From assembly GCA_000212915.1 (NCBI GenBank), contig CM001167.1, forward strand, positions 607,780-671,779: 64,000 bases of DNA, in the 5' to 3' direction. Of the stretch, positions 8,659 through 17,414 are shown in pieces. Below the pieces are notes generated by a model that was given only the letters and a program-made list of their open reading frames with translations, searched no databases and was not told the origin of the DNA. The position numbers and the translations under genes were made by a program. This DNA is from Bacteroides coprosuis DSM 18011. Its GTDB lineage: Bacteria; Bacteroidota; Bacteroidia; Bacteroidales; Bacteroidaceae. The stretch's first letter is position 1. Every line of letters begins with the position of its first letter.

Positions 8659-9498
8659 TTATTTGCTTAAGTGATATTTGATAAGTCCTTGCATTGGACT
8701 TTTTAATATTTGTCCAACTTTAATGCCCTTTAATTCTGCTGCTTCTCTTAATATAGACTCATAATGAAAGGAAACAGAACCGATAAAATGAACCGATTCT
8801 TTTTTGTAGTTGTATTGCATGACATTCTTTTGGAAAAAGTCCATAAAGCTATTCAGCACCAAGTTGTGAACTGAAGCATCTGTAATATGTTTCTTGATAA
8901 AAGGAGACACACTAGCTAAAAAACGATTTGGAAATGATTCTCTATATACTCGATGAATGATATCTCCAATAGCAAGGTCATATTCTTTTAAGAATTCTTC
9001 TTTTAGTCCTTTGGTTAATTGATTTTTTAATAAACTTCCAATGAAAAGTTTTCCTAAAACAGCTCCACTGCCTTCATCTCCCAAAATAAACCCTAGAGGG
9101 GATACATTTTCTACAATTTTAGTTCCATCGTAAGCACACGAGTTAGAGCCAGTTCCTAGAATACAAGCGATACCCGATTCTCTTCCACATAGAGCATGTG
9201 CGGCAGCTAGCATGTCTGAGTTTACTACTATTTCACTACAATTGATATGTCTTTTTATAGCTTGAGAAACTATTCTAATTTTATCATCAAAAGCACATCC
9301 TGCTCCATAAAAATAGACACCATCAAAAGTTGAATTTGGTAAATAAGGTAATAGATTATTTTCTATTTCTTGAGCGATATCTTCTTCGGTTTGGAAAAAA
9401 GGATTGATGCCTTTGGTAGTAACAAGTTGAGTTGTTTTGTCGTCTTTAATAATGGTCCAATCTGTTTTTGTTGAACCGCTGTCAGCGATAAGTATCAT
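8659..9498 (-). CDS. murK: BadF/BcrA-type amino-sugar kinase, MurK-like
   Basis: ATP-dependent sugar kinase of the BadF/BcrA/BcrD fold, 279 residues, expected to make MurNAc-6-P (and perhaps GlcNAc-6-P) for MurQ. The phosphate-1 loop ADSGSTKTDW (residues 5-14) and the adenosine-side motif ACILGTGSNSCAYDG plus GFILGDEGSGAVLG are intact. It lies directly between the MurT-like gene and murQ with 14-nt and 2-nt gaps, which is why I favour MurK over a general N-acetylglucosamine kinase. A diverged paralogue lies at 35766-36602. Sugar specificity cannot be read from the sequence. Confidence 0.85.
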   Translation of the reverse strand: MILIADSGSTKTDWTIIKDDKTTQLVTTKGINPFFQTEEDIAQEIENNLLPYLPNSTFDGVYFYGAGCAFDDKIRIVSQAIKRHINCSEIVVNSDMLAAAHALCGRESGIACILGTGSNSCAYDGTKIVENVSPLGFILGDEGSGAVLGKLFIGSLLKNQLTKGLKEEFLKEYDLAIGDIIHRVYRESFPNRFLASVSPFIKKHITDASVHNLVLNSFMDFFQKNVMQYNYKKESVHFIGSVSFHYESILREAAELKGIKVGQILKSPMQGLIKYHLSK

Positions 9499-9512
9499 AT
9501 TTGTGTGTAATA

Positions 9513-10676
9513 TTATATTTTAATGTAGATTTTACGTTTGTATAGTTGGTATCCTATTACCCAGTTTAGCGCAACAAAGAGCAGAGCATATGCTAATGAA
9601 CCAGCATAAGCTCCAAGTGTGGGCTTTAAAACAATGCTGTACATAAAGTTATGTATGCTGATTGATCCATCACCATAGGGAAAAAGGATGCTTCCAAAGC
9701 AAATGGTTAGAAAGGCTCCCATGACATACATGAATAAAGGATTAACCCCGAAGGATTCGAAGAATAGACTCCATCTCTTATAGCCTTTAATATCTATTAT
9801 CCAGATGAGGAGAGCCAATAATGTTGAGGCTAAGCCACATGTTGTTAACACAAAAGTAGGAGACCATATTTTTTTATTGATTGGACAGCCATAGCTGAGT
9901 AAAAGTCCTACGAAAGTAAGAATTGAACCCATAATGAAAAGAAATTCAACTTTACTATGGATATCTTTTTTCTCGGTAAATATTTTTCCAACAAAAAAGC
10001 CTAACAAAACATGAGCAATAGCTGGTATGGTGCTGACAAGTCCTTCTGGATCTATGCCATTGTCTTTATACATATGATTCTCACCCAATATAGCTTTATC
10101 GACTATGGATAAGATATTGGTTTCATTGTATTCAAAACCATTACCTAAGAATAAAATAAAGGTATAGACTATTAATATGCCCACAATTAGTGTGGGTATG
10201 TATTTGTGTTTTATCGTTAAGGCTATGATTGCCGTAGCACAATATGTAAGAGCTAACCTTGGCATCACACCTAATATTCTTAAATTTTCAAAAACAAATA
10301 TAGATTGAGATAATCGTTCAAAAATGCTGATGTCTGCTGAAGCAAGACTATTCCAAGTTCTTAAAAAGAGAGAGAACCAAGCTATTCCTAAACCGATAGC
10401 AAAAATAATAATGGTACGTTTCAATATTTTCAGGGCTGCTTCTTTGGAAAACTCAAACTTATATTTCCTTAGTGAGAAATAAGTTGATATGCCCATGATA
10501 AACATAAAAAAAGGAAATACTAAATCTGTTGGAGTTAATCCATTCCATTCAGCATGTCCTAGTGGAGCATAAATGCTACCCCAGCTTCCTGGATTATTTA
10601 CTAAAATCATTCCTGCAATAGTAATACCACGGAGAATATCTAAAGCAAGTAAGCGTTGGTTCTCTTTCTTTATCAT
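9513..10676 (-). CDS. DUF5009/COG4299-type multi-spanning membrane protein (MurT-like)
   Basis: 387 residues with about ten hydrophobic segments. The start RLLALDILRGITIAGMILVNNPGSW and GLTPTDLVFPFFMFIMGISTYFSL are typical of the heparan-alpha-glucosaminide N-acetyltransferase/YeiB-like membrane family. Members of this family acetylate amino sugars across a membrane in eukaryotes. In Tannerella forsythia the protein encoded before murK and murQ was described as an inner-membrane MurNAc transporter (MurT), and I recall it as being of this family. Position immediately upstream of murK-murQ supports that role. Whether this one transports, acetylates, or couples the two is open. Confidence 0.75.
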   Translation of the reverse strand: MIKKENQRLLALDILRGITIAGMILVNNPGSWGSIYAPLGHAEWNGLTPTDLVFPFFMFIMGISTYFSLRKYKFEFSKEAALKILKRTIIIFAIGLGIAWFSLFLRTWNSLASADISIFERLSQSIFVFENLRILGVMPRLALTYCATAIIALTIKHKYIPTLIVGILIVYTFILFLGNGFEYNETNILSIVDKAILGENHMYKDNGIDPEGLVSTIPAIAHVLLGFFVGKIFTEKKDIHSKVEFLFIMGSILTFVGLLLSYGCPINKKIWSPTFVLTTCGLASTLLALLIWIIDIKGYKRWSLFFESFGVNPLFMYVMGAFLTICFGSILFPYGDGSISIHNFMYSIVLKPTLGAYAGSLAYALLFVALNWVIGYQLYKRKIYIKI

Positions 10677-10685
10677 ATGAATAGT

Positions 10686-13514
10686 TTATTCAGTTTTTAC
10701 AGATGTACATTTGTCTACTAAATAGACGATTGAAGCATAGGGGATGCCAGAATTAGTAGTAAGACCTATTTCACAGGTTCTACTATTAGAATATCCCATT
10801 TGTATATTGTTCTCTTCAATTTGTGGCTTAAGTTTTCTGAGAGCATAAGAGTTTACTTCTGGATTGGTAAAGCCTTTATCTCCAGCAAAGCCGCAACATC
10901 CCACTTCTTCGGGAACAAAAACATGAGTTGAGCAAAGCTTAGCTAGATTTATTATTTGATCAGCAATACCCATTTTACGCATAGAACAAGTTACATGGAC
11001 AGCTACAGGAGTATTGACTGGCTTAAATTCTAGTTTGTCTTTTAGGAACGTATAAATGAATTCAGCTGGCTCATAAAGCTTCATTTTACTGATACAAGTT
11101 TTCATTCGGTACAAACAAGGGCTTTGATCACATAGAACTGGGTACTCTCCATGATTACTTGCTTCCCAAAGAGCATCCTCTAATTCTTTAACTTTTCTAT
11201 CCGCAATTTCTGGCATACCTTTACTTTCCCATATTGTACCACAGCATAACTTACTTAAGCCTTCTGGGAAAATAATCTCGTAACCCGATTTATGTAGTAG
11301 AGAAGCCATTTTGTTGATAAGTGGTAACTCTTCTGGAGATTTCTTTTCTAGACCCATAGTCTGGTTAATACAGCTAGGGAAGTATACTACTTTTTTAGGC
11401 GATTTTAGAGTTAAAACTTTAGCTTTATTAGGGTAATAAGGCTTTGGCATGGCTGGAGTCCATTGAGGAACTTTGAATGCTTTGTGCATACCTCTTGTTA
11501 TCGAGCTCATTAAAGATGTACCTAGAACCGAATGAGCAGCATTGGCTACTGACAATGTGGGTCTTAGTACACTCTTAATTCCTGCGAAATGGTTGGCAAC
11601 ATAGTCTCCAATCTTATATCCAAAACCGTTAGTAGGGATATTCATTTCTCTCAATACATGAGTTAAATCACCTACATTAATTTTCATAGGACAAGATGTA
11701 GAGCATAGTCCATCACCTGCACAAGTTTGTTCTCCTAAATATTTATATTGTTTCTTCAAAAGGTTAACTCTCTCAGGATCGGAGTTCTCTCTCTCTAAAC
11801 GAGAAATTTCTCGTTGAATAACTATTCTTTGTCTTGAAGAAAGAGTAAAACCACAGGTTAAACAATTGATCTCGCAAAAGCCACACTCAATACATTTATC
11901 AACGATAGGATGTGTAAGAGGTAGTGGTTTGAAGTTTTTGATATGACATTTAGGATCATCATTAAAGATTACACCCGGATTAAGCATATTATTAGGGTCA
12001 AAAAGCTCTTTTATCTGCTTCATTACCATAAAAGCTTTTTCTCCCCATTCGTATTTTACATATGGAGCCATGTTACGACCTGTACCATGTTCTGCTTTAA
12101 GCGATCCATCATACTTATCAACGACAAGTACTTTAACATCCTCCATTAACTCTTCATATCGGTCAACTTCTTCTTGAGAATCAAAAGATTGATTAATGAT
12201 GAAATGGAAGTTTCCTTCAAGAGCATGCCCATAGATACAAGCATCATCATATTTGTGTTTTCTTAGTAGATCTTGTAGTTCAGCAGTTGCCTCAGGTAAG
12301 TTTTCTATATGGAATGCTACGTCTTCAATTAAGCAAGTTGTACCCAATTCACGTGTACCACCCACTGCAGGGAAAATACCAGCACGAATTGCCCAATACT
12401 TAGAGTACTCATTTGGATCATCCGTGAAGTGTATAGGAATATAAGTATCAAATTCTTGAAGTGCATCTGTGATAACTTGGATGTTTTTATCTAATTCTTC
12501 TTTGGTTACAGCCATTGTTTCTGTTAGCACAGCTGTAAGTCCAACACCTGTTGGGTCGTTAACCGATGAAAGAGATTTTTCGTCTAATAGCTCAGCTCCT
12601 TTAACAATCCATTCACCTTTTTCATTGGCTATTTTTTTCATTTTTACAACAGCACGACAAGCCTCTTTTATATCGCTGAAATAGAGCATACCACTGGCTT
12701 TATATGGATAATCATATCCCGTAGCCATAGTAAATTCTGAAGCAAAAGCTAATGTCCCTTCGGAGCCTACAAGTAAGTGTGCTATGATATCAAAAGGATC
12801 ATCATAAGCAATTAAAGGTCTAATATTAAGTCCTGTTACATTTTTGATAGAATACTTATAGCGTATTCTTTCAGCTAGTTGACTATCAGCTTTTACTTTA
12901 TCTCTTAATTTTTCGATGCCTTTAATAAACTCAGGATGTGATTGGGTGAAATTGTCACGACTCTCTTTACTGCCTGTATCTAACGTTGTACCATCAGCAA
13001 AGACCATACGAACAGATTTTAAAACCTTGTCACTGTTGGCATGTGTACCACAGTTCATCCCAGAAGCATTATTCATAATAATACCCCCTACCATTGCACT
13101 TTTTACAGATGCAGGGTCTGGTGAGAATATCCGTCCATAAGGTTTCAAGATTTCATTTACTCTTTGTCCTATAATACCCGGTTGAAGAGTAATTTCTTGA
13201 TGATCCGATGAAATCTTATAGTTCTCCCAGTTTTTACCAGCCACCATAAGGATAGAGTCGCTAATTGCTTGACCCGATAAGCTTGTTCCTGCTGCTCTAA
13301 AAGTAACAGGTAGTTGATATTTATTAGATAAAGCCATTAGTTTAGAAACTTCTTCTTCTGATTTAGGTCGTAAGATAACTTGAGGGATCAAACGATAAAA
13401 TCCAGCGTCAGTGCCCCACGCTAATCTGCGTAGTTCGTCCGTATAAATCCGTTCTTTAGGAATGATGTTTTCCGCTTCATCTAAAAAATCTTTGTAATTC
13501 TTTTGTGTTCTCAT
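10686..13514 (-). CDS. FAD-linked oxidase with Fe-S (GlpC-like) half; likely D-lactate dehydrogenase
   Basis: 942-residue fusion. The N-terminal half is a FAD_binding_4/FAD-oxidase_C flavoprotein of the D-lactate/glycolate dehydrogenase type (VTFRAAGTSLSGQAISDS near 73-90; later YGHALEGNFHFIINQ and KAEHGTGRNMAPYVKYEWG). The C-terminal half has a ferredoxin-like region (CIECGFCEINCLTCGF, then CAGDGLCSTSCPM) and two CCG modules (LCCGTIWES, GCCGFAGDKGF). This architecture is used by membrane-associated D-lactate dehydrogenases that pass electrons to quinones. Its place just upstream of murT-murK-murQ is telling, because MurQ releases D-lactate. I infer oxidation of that D-lactate to pyruvate. 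2-Hydroxyglutarate or glycolate are alternative substrates. Confidence 0.85.
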   Translation of the reverse strand: MRTQKNYKDFLDEAENIIPKERIYTDELRRLAWGTDAGFYRLIPQVILRPKSEEEVSKLMALSNKYQLPVTFRAAGTSLSGQAISDSILMVAGKNWENYKISSDHQEITLQPGIIGQRVNEILKPYGRIFSPDPASVKSAMVGGIIMNNASGMNCGTHANSDKVLKSVRMVFADGTTLDTGSKESRDNFTQSHPEFIKGIEKLRDKVKADSQLAERIRYKYSIKNVTGLNIRPLIAYDDPFDIIAHLLVGSEGTLAFASEFTMATGYDYPYKASGMLYFSDIKEACRAVVKMKKIANEKGEWIVKGAELLDEKSLSSVNDPTGVGLTAVLTETMAVTKEELDKNIQVITDALQEFDTYIPIHFTDDPNEYSKYWAIRAGIFPAVGGTRELGTTCLIEDVAFHIENLPEATAELQDLLRKHKYDDACIYGHALEGNFHFIINQSFDSQEEVDRYEELMEDVKVLVVDKYDGSLKAEHGTGRNMAPYVKYEWGEKAFMVMKQIKELFDPNNMLNPGVIFNDDPKCHIKNFKPLPLTHPIVDKCIECGFCEINCLTCGFTLSSRQRIVIQREISRLERENSDPERVNLLKKQYKYLGEQTCAGDGLCSTSCPMKINVGDLTHVLREMNIPTNGFGYKIGDYVANHFAGIKSVLRPTLSVANAAHSVLGTSLMSSITRGMHKAFKVPQWTPAMPKPYYPNKAKVLTLKSPKKVVYFPSCINQTMGLEKKSPEELPLINKMASLLHKSGYEIIFPEGLSKLCCGTIWESKGMPEIADRKVKELEDALWEASNHGEYPVLCDQSPCLYRMKTCISKMKLYEPAEFIYTFLKDKLEFKPVNTPVAVHVTCSMRKMGIADQIINLAKLCSTHVFVPEEVGCCGFAGDKGFTNPEVNSYALRKLKPQIEENNIQMGYSNSRTCEIGLTTNSGIPYASIVYLVDKCTSVKTE

Positions 13515-13538
13515 AGTGATATAAATAAAAAATAATTC

Positions 13539-14771
13539 TTACTTATAAAGGTAATATTTTTTGGATAGCTTCATAAAATCTGCCACATCTTTATTCCAAT
13601 AGTCTTTAACATCGTTCCAGTTGTTGTTTTGACTAAACTTTTCTCTTATATAATTAGAACCACTAACCTTATCAAACATATTGAATCTCGACTTGTTACA
13701 GTTGTCAAAAATTTTCTTGTCAGGATATAGATTAGCAACCTCTTGCATTATATAAAACTGGATTTCACTTAAATTAGCTTTCTTATAATTAACTACATGA
13801 ACTTGAACTCCTTGTAGATGTTCACCTTTGCCAACTGAATAGAAAGGCTTTAGGTGTATAGGTCTGAACTTTATACCAGGTAAGTTTAGTTGATTCATTC
13901 TTTGTGCAAACTCTTCTGCTTTAATCCATGGGGCTGCAAACATTTGAAAAGGTATAGTATAACCTACTCCTATAGACATATAGCCAAGTTCTCCTAAAAT
14001 TCCAGAAATAGGGTAGAATACAGCAGAATGAGGATGTGGAATATGAGGAGAAGAAGGAACCCATTGTAGACCGGTGTCTTCATAAGTCATTTTCCTTTTC
14101 CACTTTTTCATTTTTACAACTTTCAAGTCACAAGGCTTTTCTGACATAAATTCCTTATTAATGAGTAGTGCTAGTTCTCCACAAGTTAAGCCGTAGAGAT
14201 ATGGAATTTTGAATTGGCTAACAAAAGAGATATAAGGGTCCTCGACTAAATTACCTTCTACTTTGTTTCCTCCCAATGGATTTGGTCTATCTAAGACAAT
14301 AAACTCTTTATCATTTTCTGCTGCTGCTTCCATTGCTACGCCCATAGTACTGATGTAAGTAAAAGAACGACAACCAATATCTTGTATATCATAAACAAGT
14401 ACATCAATATCTTTTAGCATTTCTGGAGTAGGTTTTCTTGTAGCACCATATAGAGAGTGTACAGGAAGTCCTGTTGCTGCATCTACAGAGCTATCTACTT
14501 TATCTCCCGCATGAATATCTCCTCTGACACCATGCTCTGGCCCGTATAATGCAACTAAATTTACATTGGGTGCATTGTTTAATATATCTACAGTGGATGT
14601 AAGATTATTGTCTATCCCAGTAGGGTTAGTTATTAATCCAACTCTTTTTCCTTCTAGTATTTTAAAGTTCTGAGATTTTAGAACCTCAATACCTGTTTTT
14701 ATTCTTTGTGCGTTGAGAGGAAAAACGAGACTTAATGTAAAAAGAGTGATAAGAAGTTTAAAGTTTTTCAT
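13539..14771 (-). CDS. NamZ-type exo-beta-N-acetylmuramidase (DUF1343), copy 1
   Basis: 410 residues with signal peptide (MKNFKLLITLFTLSLVFPLNAQ). The DUF1343 (GH171) hallmark strings are VGLITNPTGID, LYGPEHG (PEHG at 78-81), DVLVYDIQDIGCRSFTYISTM, VLDRPNPLGG and the LYGLTCGELALLIN region. The characterised member from Bacillus subtilis, NamZ, removes MurNAc from the non-reducing ends of peptidoglycan fragments. T. forsythia has two such enzymes with different specificities, as does this operon (see 26244-27419; the two are clearly diverged). The start codon overlaps the AmpG-like stop by 4 nt (ATGA). The enzyme is predicted periplasmic. Confidence 0.9.
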   Translation of the reverse strand: MKNFKLLITLFTLSLVFPLNAQRIKTGIEVLKSQNFKILEGKRVGLITNPTGIDNNLTSTVDILNNAPNVNLVALYGPEHGVRGDIHAGDKVDSSVDAATGLPVHSLYGATRKPTPEMLKDIDVLVYDIQDIGCRSFTYISTMGVAMEAAAENDKEFIVLDRPNPLGGNKVEGNLVEDPYISFVSQFKIPYLYGLTCGELALLINKEFMSEKPCDLKVVKMKKWKRKMTYEDTGLQWVPSSPHIPHPHSAVFYPISGILGELGYMSIGVGYTIPFQMFAAPWIKAEEFAQRMNQLNLPGIKFRPIHLKPFYSVGKGEHLQGVQVHVVNYKKANLSEIQFYIMQEVANLYPDKKIFDNCNKSRFNMFDKVSGSNYIREKFSQNNNWNDVKDYWNKDVADFMKLSKKYYLYK

Positions 14772-16093
14772 GATCTGTTTATTTTTTTGCGTCCAAAAGA
14801 AGGATCGATTTTATTCTTAACCATTATAGATGCTACAATTCCAGGTATTGTACAGATACATACCCAAATAAAGAAGTTTGTATAGCCAATGTGATCTTGT
14901 ATCCAACCAGCTACCATTCCAGGAAGCATCATTCCTAAAGCCATGAAACCTGTTGCTATGGCATAATGAGCTGTCTTATGTTCTCCATCAGCAATATAAA
15001 TGAGATAAAGCATATAAGCAGTAAATCCAAAACCATAGCCAAACTGTTCTAAGACTACGGCAGAGCTGATAAGCCATACATTGTCTGGTGTTGCCCATGC
15101 TAACCAAACATAGAGAACATCGGGTAAGTTAATTGCTATTGCCATAGGGATAATCCATGCCCTAAATCCACTTTTAGATATTAATATTCCTCCAATGATA
15201 CCTCCAACTAAAAGAGCTATGACACCAATAGTACCATAAATTACTCCTACCGTTGATGTATCTAAAGCCAAGCCACCTTGGTCTGTTCCATCAAGAAGAA
15301 AAGGATAGGCTATCTTGGCTAGCTGAGATTCTCCAAGTCGATAGGTTAGAATAAAAAAGAACATTAAGCCTAAATCTTTCTTTTTAAAGAAGGATATAAA
15401 GGTTTCAAAGAAATCTTTTAAAATGCGATTCGCACTTAAATTAGGTCGTTTAACATCAGCATCTGGTCGGGGTAGTACATAGTTGTGATACAGTGCTAAG
15501 CCTAAGAATATACCAGCGAGTAAGTAAAAAGTTATGCTCCAGGCTAAAGGAATATTCCCTTTTGTTGAAGAAAAAAGAATGCCTTCTTCCATTGCTCCAG
15601 CAAACATTACAAGGACTCCTTGTCCAAAGATCGTAGCAAGTCTGTATGCTGTATTACGGATACCCACAAATAAGGATTGATCTCCTGTACTTAATCCTAG
15701 CATATAGAATCCATCCGCTGCAATATCATGAGTAGCAGAGCTAAAAGCAAGAAGCCAGAAGAAAGCTAAACTCATTTTTATATAGAATGCTGTGGGGATA
15801 AAAAATGCTACTCCTGCAAATCCTGCAGCAACTAAAGCTTGCATAGCTACAACCCAAGCTCTTTTGGTCTTTACAAGGTCTACAAATGGGCTCCATAAAG
15901 GTTTTATTACCCATGGTAAGTATAGCCAAGATGTATATAGAGCAATGTCTGTGTTGGATAGTCCTAGTCGTTTATACATAATGACAGCAATTGTCATTAC
16001 GGCAACATAAGGTAAGCCTTGGGCAAAATAGAGTGTTGGTACCCATGCCCAAGGAGACACCCGTTTTTGATTATTCATTGTATTGTTTTTCAT
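14768..16093 (-). CDS. AmpG-like MFS muropeptide permease
   Basis: Major facilitator of 441 residues with about twelve hydrophobic segments. The opening SPWAWVPTLYFAQGLPYVAVMTIAVIMYKRLGLSNTDIALYTSWLYLPWVIKPLWSPFVD is the AmpG signature (F-x-Q-G-x-P, LGLS, W-x-Y-L-P-W-x-x-K-x-L-W-x-P). AmpG in Gram-negatives carries GlcNAc-anhydro-MurNAc (peptides) from periplasm to cytoplasm. Immediate neighbours encode NamZ (4-nt overlap) and a SpoIID-like protein (2-nt gap). A second in-frame ATG lies 15 nt inside; the longer start is used here. Confidence 0.88.
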   Translation of the reverse strand: MKNNTMNNQKRVSPWAWVPTLYFAQGLPYVAVMTIAVIMYKRLGLSNTDIALYTSWLYLPWVIKPLWSPFVDLVKTKRAWVVAMQALVAAGFAGVAFFIPTAFYIKMSLAFFWLLAFSSATHDIAADGFYMLGLSTGDQSLFVGIRNTAYRLATIFGQGVLVMFAGAMEEGILFSSTKGNIPLAWSITFYLLAGIFLGLALYHNYVLPRPDADVKRPNLSANRILKDFFETFISFFKKKDLGLMFFFILTYRLGESQLAKIAYPFLLDGTDQGGLALDTSTVGVIYGTIGVIALLVGGIIGGILISKSGFRAWIIPMAIAINLPDVLYVWLAWATPDNVWLISSAVVLEQFGYGFGFTAYMLYLIYIADGEHKTAHYAIATGFMALGMMLPGMVAGWIQDHIGYTNFFIWVCICTIPGIVASIMVKNKIDPSFGRKKINRS

Positions 16094-16095
16094 GT

Positions 16096-17412
16096 TTAGT
16101 AATGTTTCTCAATGTTGGCATTGATGTAATAGTAGAGTAAAATCGAATCATATTTAAACCCTTTTTCTCCCATTACTGCTGCTCCTATCTGGCATAATCC
16201 CACACCATGTCCCCATCCAGCTCCTTTAAAAGTAAATTTTTGAGGAATGTTATTCTGGATATCCTCTTTTTCAATAATAAAGGCTGAGCTGTAAAGATGA
16301 GAACTAGATAATACTCGTCTAATTTCTAATTCTTTCCCTATTATTCTTGAACGTTTAGTCCCTTCTATTTTAAGCTTGATTAATCTGCCTGATACACCTC
16401 TTGAAATAGGAGTTAGATTAATGATTTCTCCAAAATCAAGTTGTGTGTTTTTATAAATAAGATCTGCTAGCTCCTTTTGGGTATATTCTGTTTTCCATCG
16501 ATAAAAATCGGTGGTTTCTTGATCGTAGTTGTTAAGGACTTGACTCAATATCTTTTTGTCTGTAGTATTGCAGAAGGCTTCTGGAGATCCCTTAATCCAT
16601 TTAACAGCAAGATTTTCTACTTTTAGGTTTGGAATATTTTCGTTGTCTATTGAATCTCTCTTTTTTGCTAAATAGGGATGCGATGATTCTTCCCAACAAG
16701 TGTTGAATTCTTCTAGTACACCTCCGCAACATTTAGAAAAGCGAGCATCACAAATACGTCCATTGTAAGTTAGAATCTCTCCTTCTGTTTGATGAACAGC
16801 TTGTTGAACTAATGAAGTTGAGGCTTTTGTTATTCCTTGATAGCGTTGACAATGGTCGTCAGCACAAACATCAAAATTGACATGGTCTTCTTTGTCATAC
16901 CAAACAATATACTCATCGTCTGTATTGATTTGTTGATTTGAATATTGCTCTTTCCCCGATTTTAAGTCTTTGTTCTTTTGAATTTGAGCTAGTAGCCAGC
17001 TTCTTGATATCACTGCATGAGCTTTTAATAGCTCAAGTGAAGCATTAGCACTCATTTCGGAAGAAATAACACTCGTCAAATATTCCTCCACGGGTAGTAT
17101 ATTGATAGCTGTTAGCTTATCATCTTCAACAATAATTCGGAGTGAGCCTCTGAATTTTTGATTTTCTTTCCTTTCCCAATGGAAGTTGATTCCAATAGTT
17201 ACATCTTCTAATTCAAAGGATCCTGTATCTGTATTTGTTGGGATGAATAAAAGCTCATCATACAATACGTTATTCCAAGCAATTTGACCTTGCTGAAATA
17301 GAACAGATTGTTTTCCTTCTACTACAATTCCGTTGATGAGATAGGGTATATGGAGAGTGAATTCTATTTTAGGTTCAAAAAGAATACCTACACTTACTTG
17401 AGGGGCTTTCAT
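16096..17412 (-). CDS. SpoIID/LytB-domain protein without signal peptide
   Basis: 438 residues. The SpoIID core is plain: INILPVEEYLTSVISSEMSANASLELLKAHAVISRSW, with the presumptive catalytic glutamate E119 in SSEM, and near the end GAGWGHGVGLCQIGAAVMGEKG. Cysteines in CADDHCQRY and FSKCCGGVLEEFNTCW could bind zinc. SpoIID proteins are lytic transglycosylases acting on peptide-stripped glycan strands, normally outside the cytoplasmic membrane. The N-terminus here (MKAPQVSVGILFEPKIEF) has no hydrophobic signal, and the upstream gene ends only 2 nt before the ATG, so no longer start is available. It may therefore act in the cytoplasm on fragments brought in by the adjacent AmpG-like permease. 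Confidence 0.85.
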   Translation of the reverse strand: MKAPQVSVGILFEPKIEFTLHIPYLINGIVVEGKQSVLFQQGQIAWNNVLYDELLFIPTNTDTGSFELEDVTIGINFHWERKENQKFRGSLRIIVEDDKLTAINILPVEEYLTSVISSEMSANASLELLKAHAVISRSWLLAQIQKNKDLKSGKEQYSNQQINTDDEYIVWYDKEDHVNFDVCADDHCQRYQGITKASTSLVQQAVHQTEGEILTYNGRICDARFSKCCGGVLEEFNTCWEESSHPYLAKKRDSIDNENIPNLKVENLAVKWIKGSPEAFCNTTDKKILSQVLNNYDQETTDFYRWKTEYTQKELADLIYKNTQLDFGEIINLTPISRGVSGRLIKLKIEGTKRSRIIGKELEIRRVLSSSHLYSSAFIIEKEDIQNNIPQKFTFKGAGWGHGVGLCQIGAAVMGEKGFKYDSILLYYYINANIEKHY

Positions 17413-17414
17413 GT

